A program made the position numbers and the translations under genes. The notes beneath the pieces were generated by a model. The model did no database searches. It was given only the letters and a program-made list of their open reading frames with translations, and was not told the origin of the DNA. A DNA stretch of 64,000 nt, from NCBI RefSeq assembly GCF_008831285.2, contig NC_045149.1, positions 22,388,535 through 22,452,534 of the forward strand. The letters are read 5' to 3'. Below are positions 32,880-45,335 of this stretch, piece after piece (within the stretch, counting starts at the first letter, position 1; every line of letters starts with the position of its first letter). This DNA comes from Nymphaea colorata (lineage: Eukaryota > Streptophyta > Magnoliopsida > Nymphaeales > Nymphaeaceae).

Positions 32880-33534
32880 CAGTAGCGGAGCTACCGTGGG
32901 GCAAGCATGGGCAGGCGCCCATGCCAGCCAAAGAAAGCTCAGCGTGAAGTATAGCTTCACGCACACCCATGTCAGAAATGGATCGGGTCTCACACTCAAC
33001 AGCGATCCAGCTCCAAAAAAATTAAAACAGTCGGCCACCCATCGCACGATTAGCACCCAAATACACAAACTCAGAAAGGGGAAGAAGGCCGAAGGGGCGA
33101 AGGCGAACCGGCGAAGGGCAAGGGCCAACCGGCCAAGCCGCCAAGGGCAGCAGCAGCCCGCAGGGCGGTGGGACCGGGGCACCAGCACCAGGTCAAGGTG
33201 CTTCTTCTTGAATGTTGAATTCTTTCTTCTTCTTCATTCTTGAATGATTTTGGGTTTTTATTTATTTTCCCCCTTTTTCATCGCTTGCCCTTCTTCATGA
33301 TTTTAATACCACGATTTTTGTATTTTCTTCACTTTCCTTCTTGTTAACAATGTTAAATGGTCTTATCTAGGCTCTTAGTGTTGAAAGGATAGAAATAGAT
33401 TCGAGTCTAAGGAACTTGTCATTAGGCATATTATTTCCTTTAATTGACATCATTCATCAGAATATGTGAAACCTTTTTCATGAGTTTCTATTTATGTCAA
33501 GTTCTTGTCTGTCTGAAATTGAGGAGGCCAACTT

Positions 33535-34483
33535 TTAGTGCAGGAAGCATTGTCAGAAGTTATAATGGTGAGTTTCAATGGTGGCAACTGTTTCCTGGTG
33601 AATGGGAGGAAGAGCCCATCTTGGCAAATCAATTTTCGGTAAGATTTAAATTTTGTTAGTTATCTATGGATAAAAAATGTCTCGTTTAGCAAATGGTATA
33701 TTAGTCAACCTGGACAATGTTATATACTGCCTAATGGTGGCCCATCGGCCATCCCCCATGTTTCCCTTTCTTTAGTTCTTTTTTCTCGTTGATGTGAACC
33801 TGCTAAGCATGCCCAGGAGACAAGATAATTCGGTGCTTTTTGGGAAAATTCAAAATAAATTCCATTGTTCAATGATGCTAATCATCATGATACTCTAATT
33901 TACTGCCGATAGATAATTTGAGAAGAATCACTTAAGTTCTCAGTTTTATACTTGCCTGGTTGATTCTTGCACCTACTCCTTTGTTTTCTACGAAGTGATA
34001 ATAGAGAAATAGGATATATGGTTGCATTCTTTTATTGATGAGTTTTCAACTCATTGATGTTAGTTGCTTTAGTTGAAAAATAATTGTGGCAGGAAATCTT
34101 GTGTCCAAATCCGTATTGTGATTCATCTGAAGTCTCATGGACTAATGAGTTTGACTTTTACTGTCAATTCTGCTTGAATCTGATTTCCTATCTTCAAAAC
34201 ATTGTGGATCAAGAGCATCTGCTACACTATAATCTATATTTTGCTGAAGAATTAGACACAAAATCAATGCCAAAGGTAATAAAAAAATTGATTTATATCT
34301 AAACAGAAGCTCGTAAATATGAATTAGTATATTACTTGAAACAGAGATATTGTATCTTATATCCTTTAACAGAATGTATGCCATCCAATTAAGCAAAAGC
34401 CTTTTCTCTTTTATCCACAGGAGGATCCAGTGCTTTTGACTCCTGAAGCAGCAAATGAGAAGCCTTATGTTGCAATAATTAAG
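33535..34483 (+). pseudogene. Captured exons including a BAH-domain piece
   Basis: Three splice-bounded coding-like segments lie in order: about 33535-33653 (ending ILANQFS before GTAAGA), 34093-34275 (starting after an AG acceptor; CPNPYCDSSEV to TKSMPK, then GTAATA) and 34421-34483 (EDPVLLTPEAANEKPYVAI, then GTAAGT). The last matches the start of a BAH domain as in plant AIPP3/BDT1-type proteins (DPVLL-PE---KPYVAIIK), a histone-reading chromatin factor. I do not recognise the first two; they may come from another gene. No start codon, later BAH exons or PHD part is present. Confidence 0.55.
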
Positions 34484-34921
34484 GTAAGTTTGTTCTTCTG
34501 CTTCTTAAGGGGGCATGGAATACGGTGATATGTTTGGTTGGTTGGTTTTCTTGCATTGGCATTCAAGTTCACATGAGCCATGTCAAGATCATACAAGGAA
34601 GAGATCTGTAAAGGCTAAAGAGTACTAATATTCATAATTATTTGATTTAAAGTGTTGTTTTCATAAGCTTTCTGTTTCCTACAGGAACTTTTACCTCTCT
34701 TAAGATGAAGCTACTGAAAATTTCAAATGTAATTTTGTACCTGACTATAGTTTTTTTGAGTTGCTTTTTGAGGCCAATTGTAAATTTGTTTATAACTACA
34801 GTCATTTGATTTATTTTTTATGCTAATTGTAAATTTGTTCATATTCAGTCATCCAATTGACTATTTTGATGTCATTGTCCAATTGTAATTTTGTCCATAA
34901 CACTAATGATACAATTTGCTT

Positions 34922-37900
34922 GTTGGGACCTATGTCACACGGATACGGGTACGGGTATCCTATGGATACGGGTACGGGTACGGGGACACGACATTTTCAA
35001 AATTTTAGGATACGCGGATACGGCGAATATTATATTCAAAAAAATTAAAAATGATAATAAAGAAAGTCTCAAACAAAACATTGTTCATCACCAATCTCAA
35101 AAGTGATAACTACTAAGACATAAGGAAGAAAGTCTCAAAGAAAGTTACAAAACATTATTCATCAATCATCACAAAACATTGTTCATCATCATTCTAGTCA
35201 TCATCAATGCCCAAATCATCGTTCTCCCCAATCTCCTCTTCTTCCACAATAGAAGATGTTGAGGGAATACAAGGTTCTTCGAATCTTGAATTAACAACTT
35301 CAAGTTCATTCTCTTGTTCTAAGTTAAAGTCGTCAACATTCACGTCCCAATATTTAGTTTCTCCTTCCCTACAAGACAAAAAAATTGTAATTATTATGAT
35401 GTTAGCGAATAAGAAGAGAAACATCTAAATCAATAAATCATATACTTAATTTACCTATATTCTTCTTTGTTCCGTGATAGAAGCCGAAGGTTAGAATGCA
35501 CATAAACCAGATTTTCTGCACGTTTGCTTGTGAGATTATTTCGTTTTATAGTGTGGATTTGTGAATATGTACTCCAATTTCTCTCACTGCATGAAGATGT
35601 AGCAGGTTGAACTAGCAATCTGAAAGCAAGGTATTGAAGAGTAGGATAAGCAGTTCCATGTTTAATCCACCAAGATAAAGATGGATAATTATCTTTGTCT
35701 ACAGTTGCACCTACATCTTCTCCAATTCCAGTAGAAAACCTTTCAAACTCATCATTAGCTCGGCGATTTTGATGTACATCAATGAAAATCCTATTAATAC
35801 ATGCTACTCTGTTTGTTGATAATTCTAGATCCAGATGTGGTGGGGTTCTTCCAACACCCCCTGTAAGCCACTTTTTTCCATAATATTTAGGATTTAATGT
35901 ATGTGCCATGCATTGAAGAGGATTGCTACTTTTATCCCATCTTGCAATCAATATTCTATGCACATGATCAAAAAATGCTGAATCTTCAAGTGCAATACTT
36001 TTTTTTTCATGCTTAAAAATAACCTCTTGGATTTTTTCAATCATAGTGTCCCACATCTCATACACACAGTGCAACGTTGAATTATCACAATCAAGAACTC
36101 TCAACATCTCCCAGATCGGCTCTGTGAATGCAAGAAAATAAAAGATTTGATCCCACCACTTGTCTTCAAGAATCATTCCTTTGATTGCTTGAGCTTTGTC
36201 ATCATCATCAGCACGGTAGAAACTCCAATCATCATCAGTCACCATACTGATCAATGCACTTTTCACCCTTTTTATCCTTTTGACCATAACAATTAGAGAT
36301 GCAAAACGTGTCTCTGCAACTCTTAATAATTTTAGATCAGAATGCTTGTTATAAATGGAAAGTGCATGTTGATGATTTACTATGAAATTTCTGATGTTCC
36401 TCACATCCTTTTCCAAGTCTTCAATCCACGAACATAATTCATAAGCATGAGGATCTTGCTCTTTACTTGGTGGATTGCATATACTCTTTAGAGCCAAATT
36501 TAAACTATGAACTGCATAAGAAGTCCAAAAGATATGAGGGTACTCCTTTTCTATCGCAATACCAGCTGCTCTACATACAGGTGCATTGTCTGTAATTAGC
36601 TGAACAACGTTTTCTTTCCCCACTTCTTCAATTATTTCCATAAACAATCCTTTCAGATACTCAGCACTTTTGTATTCACCAGATGCATCTATTGCTTTCA
36701 AGAAAATTGGTCCATTTGCTGAAGTTGCAATGAAATTAATAAGAGGGCGTCGTTGCAAATCTGTCCAGCCATCAGAAACAATAGAAACTCCGTGTTGATC
36801 CCAAGTGAACTTTTGAGACTCTAACAATTTGTTCACTCGAGTCATCTGTTGTTCTAGTAGTACAGTGCGAAGCCTTTCAGAACTAGGGGGAACATACCCA
36901 GTCAAGTTAGAATTTGCAATAGATGTAACTAAGTCTCTCCAATATGGACTTCTAGCTACATTAAATGGTATGCAATTAGCATAGAAAAATGTCGCCACTT
37001 TTAGATCTAATTCTCGCCGTCCTTGTAAACTAAATGAATCCTTAATTGATTTCTGATGAACATCAACAACTTTTCTTTTTTTGGTAGGATTCTGAATATC
37101 ATCATGTAAAATTGAAGCAATGTCAATGAAACCAGATCCAGATGATGTGCTTTTCTTATTATCAAAGGCTTTTTGTTCTTTCTTCAACTGAGCCAAAGTC
37201 TCGTTAGTGATTTTCTTACATGGTTGAATTCCTTTTTGACTGATTTTTAATAGATGTGCTTTCACTCTTGTATATGATCCATTGAACTGTCCTTCACAAA
37301 AATTACACCTAAAAAAAGCATTTCCACCGCCTCCAGGAGGTTTCCCCATTAGATTCACGTATGACCATAATGGTGGCTGAGGTGTAGCTGATCCAGAACC
37401 ACAACTTGTAGGTTGAGAGTCTTGAGACTGAGACACTGTTTTTCCTTTGCTCGCCATACTAGATTAAACATAATAAAAAAACGGAAAAAACGTATAATGA
37501 ACATAAAATTTATGAAATAAAACAATACAACAAATGACAAAGTATAAACATGCACTGCAGTCACAAAACTTCAGATATTCAGAAGCAGAACGAAGGCTGA
37601 ATAGTGAACAGGAACATCCAAGAATTGTAAATGATAGTACTGCCAGACTGAATAGTGAACAGGAACAGAAGCAGTTCGTTAAAGCCTAAAACTAAAAGAA
37701 ACATGAACAATAGCGAAGGCTGAAGTGAATAGATTAGTGAACAGTGAACAGGAACATTCACGAATGGTAAATTATATGTTAATGTCATCTAGATATCACG
37801 TATTCATCATTGTCTAGCATCATGAACAACAGCTAAGGCAAAATCCCCAAATCGGTTATACACCCAAAACGGCAAAATCCCCAAATCCCAAAATCAAACA

Positions 37901-38391
37901 AAAACAAGAAAACATCGCACATAGCATTGAAGAATATGATTCTAAACCGTCCAATCTTCAAACCAAAACATCCCCAAATCAGATTTTAATACCCAATGTA
38001 AAAAATCCCCAAATAAAAGTTGAAACCCTAACTTCTATTATCGAAAATAATCGACAAAACACCTACCTGCCTGTCGCTGGCTGCCGCCGGACGCCACCGG
38101 AAGTCGCCGTCGATCGCCGGAGCTCGCCGTCGCCCGCCATTGGCTTACTGTGCTGCCAGCCTGCTGCGTTAGCCGTGGAGGGTAAACGAAGGTCGAGCGT
38201 CGAGGGTAGATGTTAGTGCGTAAAACAAAACGCGGGTTAAAAAATCAGTTATACAAGTAGTTTGGATCGGGTCTGACCCAGACCCGATCCAAAACGTATC
38301 CAGCCGTATCGCCGTGTCGGGATCCCCGTGTCCGCGTGTCGACACCGGTACTCGACCCAGTCTGCCGTATCCGTGTGACATAGGTTGGGAC
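34922..38391 (-). mobile_element. Intact-looking autonomous hAT transposon
   Basis: The element is 34930-38383 (3454 bp) with a perfect 8-bp target duplication gttgggac (34922-34929 and 38384-38391). Terminal inverted repeats are perfect over 19 bases: CTATGTCACACGGATACGG at the left and its complement at the right. Next to the left end, GGGTACGGGTA-type words repeat, which may bind transposase. It encodes one two-exon transposase with no stop or frameshift. The perfect duplication and open frame suggest recent insertion. It has landed in the element spanning 32880-38520. Confidence 0.95.
35194..37457 (-). CDS. hAT transposase (BED, DUF659, hAT dimerisation)
   Basis: Exon 1 is 35455-37457 and exon 2 is 35194-35368, with an 86-bp GT-AG intron in phase 2; the product is 725 residues. 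It starts at the ATG at 37457. Domains: BED-type zinc finger (Cys51, Cys54, His68), a basic KKRKV nuclear signal at 126-130, DUF659 region from about 165, and the C-terminal hAT dimerisation region at about 590-660. Probable catalytic residues: Asp229 (VSDGWTD), Asp290 (LITDNAP) and Glu625 (CSERNWS). The acidic tail (VEEEEIGENDD) comes from exon 2. It would cut and paste DNA with matching 19-base ends. No disabling mutation was seen, so it may be active or a young copy. Confidence 0.93.
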
Positions 38392-38529
38392 TCATTTTAA
38401 GTTTGTTCATAACTATGTTTATTTGCTTTATTTTTAAAATAACATATATTTTAGTTTGAACTTTTTTTCACATACTATGTACTAGTGCCCCACAGCCAAA
38501 AATTTCTACCTCCGCTACTAAATGCATGC

Positions 38530-39690
38530 CATTAAGATGTCATTGAAGATGGGCTTTTACGGACGTCCAGCATAACAACATTGCTAAACATTTTACATTT
38601 ACCGGAGTCCAAAATAAGACATCGGTGAAAAGTAGCCTTTCAGGACGCATGCCACTAGGATGTTGTTGAAGTGGGTTTTGCTCACGTCCAGCTTCTTGAA
38701 GTGGGCTTTTGCTGATGCCCAGCTCGAAAACGTTGCTAAACATGATACTTCTAGAAGTGAATGTTGGTAAACGTTACCGCACTAACATTTTCAAATATGC
38801 TTTTTACCGAAGTCTCCAACGGGTTAGTAAAGGCTTCTTGACTTTATGACCCCACCCGAACTCTTCTCCTTTCTTCTTTTTTCCACTTTTCCTTTCTCCT
38901 CCGTCTTCTTCCCACTAGAATTTTACCAAAGCCTTTGGGTGATTCCAGGTGTTCTTCATTAATGTTTGAGGTCCAAATGATAAAAAGGTAGGTTGTCCAA
39001 ACACAATTTTTAACATTTCTTACCTTCCCCTTCTATTTAATTGACCATCTAATAACATATTAGCTATCATTTTCATTTTTTCTTTCCTCTCCCTCCATCC
39101 AAACAGGCCACCTGGTTATATGGGTTGTACCGTGCACGAAATTTCGTGCATTAACATGGTTAATGGTAAAAGTACCTTCATTCAAAATAAAAAAAAGTAA
39201 AATGACTATAAAGGACATTTTTTTTAAACTACTAAAATATCCCCTTTCTTTTACAACATACTTAAGTTGGCAACTTGGCAAGCAACTCATACTACAGATA
39301 GAAAGAGGGGGGAGACACGGTTGAGCAACATACCTAATTTTTAGGGTAGAGGTGATGGTCGGTGATGGCTCTTCCGGCGCCTGACTTTGAGCGGCTGGAA
39401 ATGAACTTCGACCAGCATTGATGAGCACCGACAGTGGCTCCTTTGCGTTAATAGAGGCTGTGACTTCTTAAAATTGGCTTTTGTGTTCCGCTAACAAACC
39501 TAAAAAACACAGTATTGTGTGAACAACGTAAGAGGGGCCAGGTTATTTACTCCCATTTTGAAAACCATTGGGTTCTCAAAAAGTAGTTTTCCTGCATCCA
39601 AATGACTCCATATTCCTTCTAAGTCTTCTAATATGCATAGCCACAAGAAATGAATAAAAAATAAAAATTGCATCAAGCTATGCCTTCAAA
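38530..39690. other. Repeat-derived stretch, no gene seen
   Basis: 38530-38850 holds repeated words such as gacatcggtgaaa, gcttttac, gacgcatgccact and gttgctaaaca, as found near the ends of plant CACTA-type elements; the same words occur at 58470-58587. No transposase. 39480-39690 matches 46230-46515 and belongs to the duplicated lectin unit. Confidence 0.45.
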
Positions 39691-39691
39691 G

Positions 39692-40244
39692 TTCTGGAAG
39701 ACACTAGAGTCAGGGCTGGGCTAGTAAAAAGCAGGATGTGTAGGGCCCATCGTAGATGAAACAAAACACATTGTCGTCATTGGAGTGGGCAACGTAATAA
39801 CCCTTGGTGTAAATGCCTTCTCCCGCTCTCGACTTTGTTAATGGCTGCCCTGGCAGCAACGTATCCTCGGGTGGTCGAAGCTCTGCCACACCACACTCGT
39901 ACCATCCGTGTTTGGTGGTCGTCCACATGACGCTGCCGTCTGCCTCCACCATGGAGAAGTCGCCTCCTCTCCGGAAGGACAGCCGAGAGGCCCTGCTCTT
40001 TACTGGCCGGTCCCTGTTAGCCATCCAGACGATTGTTGCCTGACGGTCGAACATCTCGGCAAACCAAATGGCAAAGGAGAAGGCGTTCTCGCCCAATTGG
40101 TAGAACGCTGCCTTGAACGTCCTTTCTCTGAAACAAGGACATCCATGGAGCATTCGAAGGCGGAGACGAGGCAAGGATGAAAGGAAGAGCTGTTACCATG
40201 ACAAAGAACAGACTACTGCATCCCACAGACACAATGATCCTCAT
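39692..40244 (-). pseudogene. Receptor kinase lectin-exon pseudogene (copy 2)
   Basis: Corresponds to exon 1 of the intact gene: signal peptide (SSLFFVMVTALPFILASS) from the ATG at 40244, then a frameshift near the lectin start, then NAFSFAIWFAEMFDRQATIV and MANRDRPVKSRASRLSFR. A central lectin piece (the WQSFDQPTDT block) is partly deleted, reading RPPEDTLLPGQ. The exon ends without the splice donor and no kinase exon follows. The same truncated unit with shared 3' flank is found at 46545-47899, so it was duplicated after truncation. Confidence 0.85.
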
Positions 40245-40889
40245 GATGAGAACGTAAAATGTTTGGGGCTGTTTCTAAACGTAACATGTTAGCACATCTA
40301 TTATTTAGAATAACACCCACAAAAATTAAACTGACTGGTTCTGTTATTTAGAATAACACCCACAAAAATTAAACTATCTTGACTAGTTACGTTTCTTCAA
40401 GTCATGAATCTGACCATCTATGCTACATCCCTTGGGCCCTCTCCGCTGGTGTAGAAGAAGGTAAATGTTATCACCGGAGAAGCACGCCTTCTGCACATCA
40501 TCAAAGTGCTTGACATCTTACCATTTGTGTTGAGTGGACTAACAGCCCTTGACGACTATTCTGGACGTGAATCGAACGCTTCGACCGACGGATAAGTAGT
40601 TTAGTGTCCCATTCCTCGACTCTGAGTTCATGGAATTGGGGAAAATCCAGTGTCTGTTTCTCTGTTTTGGAAAATGGGATGCAAAGGAAGGGTTCCCCAA
40701 ACTGGATGGCCCGTTTTCTTTTCACTAAGCCAATGATGTAAGTGCATCATCCAATTGATTTGATAGGAACCAACGTCTGAATTGCCTGGAACCTAACATG
40801 TTTTACAGGATTTTTACCATAGAAAAAAATCACATTCCATACATTGTTATTAGTGTCATTATTTTGGGTTTGAAAAAATTAACTCCATT

Positions 40890-41090
40890 TAAAGTGAAGC
40901 CAGAAATTTTTTATAAGGCCCGAATTAAAGTTTTTAAATTTTGACTGAAGTTGAAATATCATTTTTCAAAATTTTTATATAAAACAAATGAAATTTTCTA
41001 AAATTTACATATAAATTAAAAAAGATTAAGGTAGGGCCAAGGCCCAAGCAGGCCCTACCTTGGTTCTGCCCTGACTCCACCTTGTCTAGA
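40890..41090. mobile_element. MITE-like relic with GGAGCC-type ends
   Basis: About 200 bp starting agtgaagccagaaatttttt and ending ggttctgccctgac. The ends are an imperfect inverted pair resembling CAGTGGCGGAGCCAG. It is absent from the paralogous position near 61230, where the sequence runs directly from 'gaagaaatctactcc' to 'accttacctagagg', so it inserted after the duplication or was excised from the other copy. Confidence 0.5.
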
Positions 41091-42439
41091 GGGGCATAGC
41101 TCAAATGAGTGGTTTGAGACAGACTATGTGACATGTCTTAGATTTCACCTGTGGGGGGCTTTTTTCTTGTATGGTTAAAAAAAGTGAGTTCCTGCATGCA
41201 ACCGACATATCTTTGGACCTTGAGGGCTTTTGCTCTTTTCAGATGGTGAGATTAAAACTCTTGATTACCAAAAATTAACCTCACCTTGATGTAAAAAGAA
41301 AGAGTATGATTGGGTTCATGAATCAATCCTTATGAAGCCACCTATAAATTAGATTTGGGTTAGGCATCTACAAGATCGTTTTGTCACTTTTTGCATAAAA
41401 TAACTTTGAAGAACGCTTTGAACTGGGTTCCGGTCGGCCATGTGCCACACAATCTATCAAAATTTAACCTTTTCTGGGTCCTCAATCTCAACCAATACGA
41501 TCCAACCATTTTCAATGAAAATAATGACAATATCAATGGTGGTACCCATCGAAAAGGACTTTAAATCTCTCTGAAATTAAAGTAAGTGTAATTTGTGTAT
41601 TCTGTGACTTGCTCTTCTCCAACAGCATTTCTGTCTGCTATGGACCAGCGAGTCGGGTGGAGTTGATTAGTTTCACTATCAACCGTGATGTACACGGCAC
41701 ATAACGTTTAAAGAGTCGTTTCCAATGGAGCAACCAATGCATAGTCATTATTTCACCAAGGTACAGGAACTAAATGTCCAACAATGGCTTTTAATTAATG
41801 TTTTGTCACCTAGACCACGACCACAAAAGCATAGGAATAATAAGAAAGCCTTTTCCAAAATTTTAATTTTGATGATAATAAACCAATGTCAAATGATCTT
41901 TTCTGAAAGAATGATCTAGTTTTGCATGATGATTAATAAGCAAGCTGCTGAAATGAAGCAAGTTGTAAAAAAAAAAGAAAAAGAAAAAAAGAAAATTTGT
42001 AGCCACCTAAGAAAAAGTTGAAGCACACGAGAGGGGCACCCCGAGGCACTAGAAATAGGCCCCATACCCTAGGAAATGAAACGTTGTGTGTAGGTTTCCT
42101 CCTTCAGCCCCCCAACCCCGGTTAGGTCACCCCGGCTCAGCCATAATCAGTTTGATAAAGGAAATTTATCAAACTCAGTCTCACAGCACTAAAATAGGAA
42201 ATGATAGGCCAAATGCTTTGGTGTGTAAATCCATCAGTATTTGAAGATGCTGATAGATGCACTTATTGTTTTCTGTTTTTGCTTTCTATCCTAATGAGGA
42301 TGATCATAACTGTATGTCTTACATGGATATAGGTTGTAAAAGAACCGTTGTCTTCTATGTTTTTTTCATTGTATCCGAGCTAGATAATGTAGGCTGCTCC
42401 AGTATCTACTGCTTCTTTTGCTGCAATTTATCCCTTCCT

Positions 42440-42570
42440 TCTCAAGATCTCTAAATTCATTGCTCTTAAGCTTAACCAAGAGAATTTCCCGCTTTGGAAA
42501 AATCAGACTCTAGCCTTGACAGAAAGTCAGGACCTTTCAAGGTTTCATTGCTCATGGAGAAGATTAGGAG
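42440..42570 (+). pseudogene. Ty1/copia gag relic
   Basis: One frame reads KFIALKLNQENFPLWKNQTL and then ALTESQDLSRF, the conserved start of plant copia gag (KL---NY--WK-Q----L). No other part of the element is nearby. Most of it is missing in the paralogous segment at about 62740, so the copies were edited after duplication. Confidence 0.6.
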
Positions 42571-43320
42571 GCAGTAGCAGGTTGATTCACAGAAGCGTAA
42601 AGAAAATGCTGTTAAAATGCTGGTTTACCAGCTTCTTATCTGAGAGTGTTCATGGCTTGGATGTTGGCATGTGTGCATGCAAAGAGCGTGTTTGTAAGGC
42701 TAGATACTGTGTCTCGTAATGTAAACCGAAACAAACACGACTGGTTGGTTGTGACAATCACGTCTTAACATGCATTTTTATAAAATTTCAGTTTCACTGT
42801 GGTTATGAGACAAAAAAATTCGAGACACGTGCTTACTGATTTGATTGATTGACAGCCCCGGCCATCTTTATTACAAATATAGAATATGATCAGTAAATAA
42901 GGATCATTAAGAAGTGTTTCATTTATCTATCTTGCCGACAGGGTGTTTGCAATGGGTATATGCATTTCCATTTATTTGGATCCACAAAGAAATATGAACT
43001 CTTGTTCAACATGCCCAAATTCTGTCCATCTTGTGATGCATCAACATAAGAAACAAAAATTTTGGACATAATGCAAATATATTACATGGATTATATATAT
43101 ATATATATATATAGAACATAGATTTATACTTAATAGACAAAATTGACATAAACGTAGTGCAAGCACTCTCCTATCCCCACAAATATGATAACCATTTTGA
43201 ATTGTTGCAAGACTAAGCACATTACCATTGCCAAATAAATGCACAATAACGTAAAATGTGAAATAGGTACAAACAAACAATAAAAGGTAGTGCGTGAACC
43301 AAGCAATCAGATGATTGCGA

Positions 43321-45335
43321 CTAAATTTCTTCATGTACTTCTCTGTCAAAAAGGCAAGCAACTGTGATGGAATCCACAACTTGGCTCATGCTTGGTCTTA
43401 CACCACTTTCTTCTTCAACGCACTGCAAACCCACTTTAGTTAGAGTTTCCATGCTTGAGTTGTCATACATTCCAAACAACTGCCCAGTTTGATTTCGTTC
43501 TCACCATTTCTCTAATCCATGGAATTAGTTGTCTGCATCCAACTTCTTCATTTTCAACTATTTGTTGAGATTCAGTGGAATTTAGTCCAGTCACCAACTC
43601 CAGCTCCAAAATGCCGTAGCTATATACATCGACCTTGGATGTGATGGGTAGGTTCAAAATCCACTCATGAGCCATATAGCCTCTTGTTCCTCTCACCCGA
43701 GAAAATTCAGAAATCTTATTTCCACCCCTATCGAAAAGCTTGGATAGTCCGAAGTCAGCCACTTTTGGGTGAAAATCCTTGTCCAGAAGAATATTTTGTA
43801 GTTTCACATCACAGTGAAGCACCCATTCTAAGCACTCCTCATGAAGATAAGCAAGAGCCTTTGCTGTACCAAGTGCAATATTGAACCGATTTTCCCAAGT
43901 GTCGTAGCATTGCCGAACAAGTTCTTCTCTAAAGACCCATTTTCCAAGTACTTATAAACTAAGAGCTTATTTTGTTTTTCTGCACAAAATCCAAACATAG
44001 TCAACAAATTCATATGATTGATTCTTCCAATGGTGCTTACTTCACTCCAAAACTGTGCTTCTGATCCGTACCTTAGGCCCTCTAGCTTCTTTACAGCTAC
44101 AACTCTCTTATCCTCTAAGACTCCTTTGTAAACCACCCTTGATCCGCCCCTTCCAATTTCATCACTGAAATTTTTTGTAGCTTTCTTCAACTCTTTGATA
44201 GTGAACCTTCTAAAGCCCATTGAGACAGCCACATAGCCTTGATTAAGATTGTGGAGGAGGACTGTTTTCTTGTGCATATAAGCCCACCCAAATGCCACAC
44301 ATGTTATTTCTGCTACCCCAAAAGCTATAACGAAACCAATTGGATACTTTAAATAGTCTCCCCGTGCTTAGCGGACTGCATAAGATCTATCTAATTTCTT
44401 ATATAGACTTACTTTTGAACAACCTGAATTGGAATGGCCAAGAATGCCACTAAAGTTCGTTCCTGTAGGAATTTTGACATACATGTCATTAAGATAGTGA
44501 AGGCCAGAATGACGAGTAAGGAGAAGGCCTTTTGGAAAGCATTTTCCTTCTCCATCCATCTTATAGCTAAAACCACGACACCTGCAAATCATTTATGCAG
44601 ATGTTCTTGCAAGCTTCAAAAGATACTTTTGGTTCGTAATTTAAAGTATTGCCATAGAAATCTGTATTTTGAAGCTTAATAAACTTCACTTCCGTCTTGT
44701 TACAAACAATTTCAAATTCTGGTTTGCATCCTTGAGTCCAGTCAACAGGATCTTTCATTCGAAAACCAGGAGGACAAGTGCATGTGGGCTTTGGTTTGTA
44801 AAAACAGATTCCATTTTCCCCTCAAAAACAGACACGTGGACACACCAATTGAAAAAAAAAAAGGTTTTTGAGGGAAACGAAGACCCAAAATAATGTCTGT
44901 TCCCCGTTCTTGGTGAGTGAACATGATTGTAAACGAGTGACAAAGGGAGGGAGGGAGGGAGAGGGAAAGAAAGACTCTTTCGTTCTTGAGCTACTATTGG
45001 GTTTGATATATTGATGGAAAGAAGAAGATGATGGTATAAAGCAGCACACAGGAGAACAAAGCCAGAGCTTGGCAAGACCACGAAGTCACGAACTGTACGA
45101 CTAGAGTGTAATTAGGTGTGACTTTATTGATGGTGTTAGTCTTCCAACCACACCTTAAGTTATTAACAATTTAGGATTAATTGACAAATACTTTGTATTG
45201 ATTATGGTGTCAAATTTACCTGTACTTTTTGACAATATGAAGCAAATGAACTGCATATACAAATTAAAATCGGCTGAGTTATGGCACCAAATTAAGTAAG
45301 TACCCGGTCCTTCCGTTTTGCCAGACAGTAACTGC
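43321..45335 (-). pseudogene. Receptor kinase pseudogene (copy 3, kinase part)
   Basis: Most of exon 2 is recognisable: PAN region at 44370-44760, membrane region at 44250-44400 (a stop near 44370), glycine loop IGRGGSRVVYKG, catalytic HCDVKLQN (Pro to Leu), DFG and GYMAHEW (Pro to His in APE). Frameshifts occur at about 43910 and 43480, the latter deleting the VEEIADPQ block. Exon 2 is cut at about 44820; 44830-45300 retains intron sequence homologous to 12660-13250, and about 35 bases of the end of exon 1 with its donor remain at 45302-45335. It cannot encode a receptor. Confidence 0.9.

Larger units (their letters stand above)
32880..38520 (+). mobile_element. GGAGCC-family element carrying gene exons, interrupted by a hAT
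   Basis: Left end CAGTAGCGGAGCTACCGTGG; right end has agtgccccacagccaaaa and then CTCCGCTACT, an inverted match to the left end. The right terminus matches that of 58588-59203. Without the nested hAT (34930-38391) it would be about 2.2 kb. A GC-rich subterminal part (33060-33180) resembles the reverse complement of 26870-26960. Inside are intron-bounded exon pieces, one from a BAH-domain gene. No 8-bp duplication is visible around it, so the boundaries are less sure than for the other elements. Confidence 0.55.
40245..43300. repeat. Segmental duplication, copy A (spacer)
   Basis: From about 40770 to beyond 43320 this matches 61060-63490 in the same order and orientation, at high identity broken by small indels (shared words include gaccagcgagtcgggtggag and gatgctgatagatgcactta). 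It contains no intact gene; a copia gag relic (42440-42570) and a small MITE-like piece (40890-41090) lie within. It forms the spacer between the kinase exon and the lectin-only exon. Confidence 0.88.

Noticed and set aside
37579..37788. Small minus ORF upstream of the hAT transposase
   Set aside because: It consists of repeats of a gaatagtgaacaggaaca-like word within the transposon's 5' region; it is more likely leader sequence than a second protein.
32880..38520. 8-bp target duplication for the outer element
   Set aside because: Flanks cctctaca and aatgcatg do not match, so the boundary claim rests only on the inverted end words.
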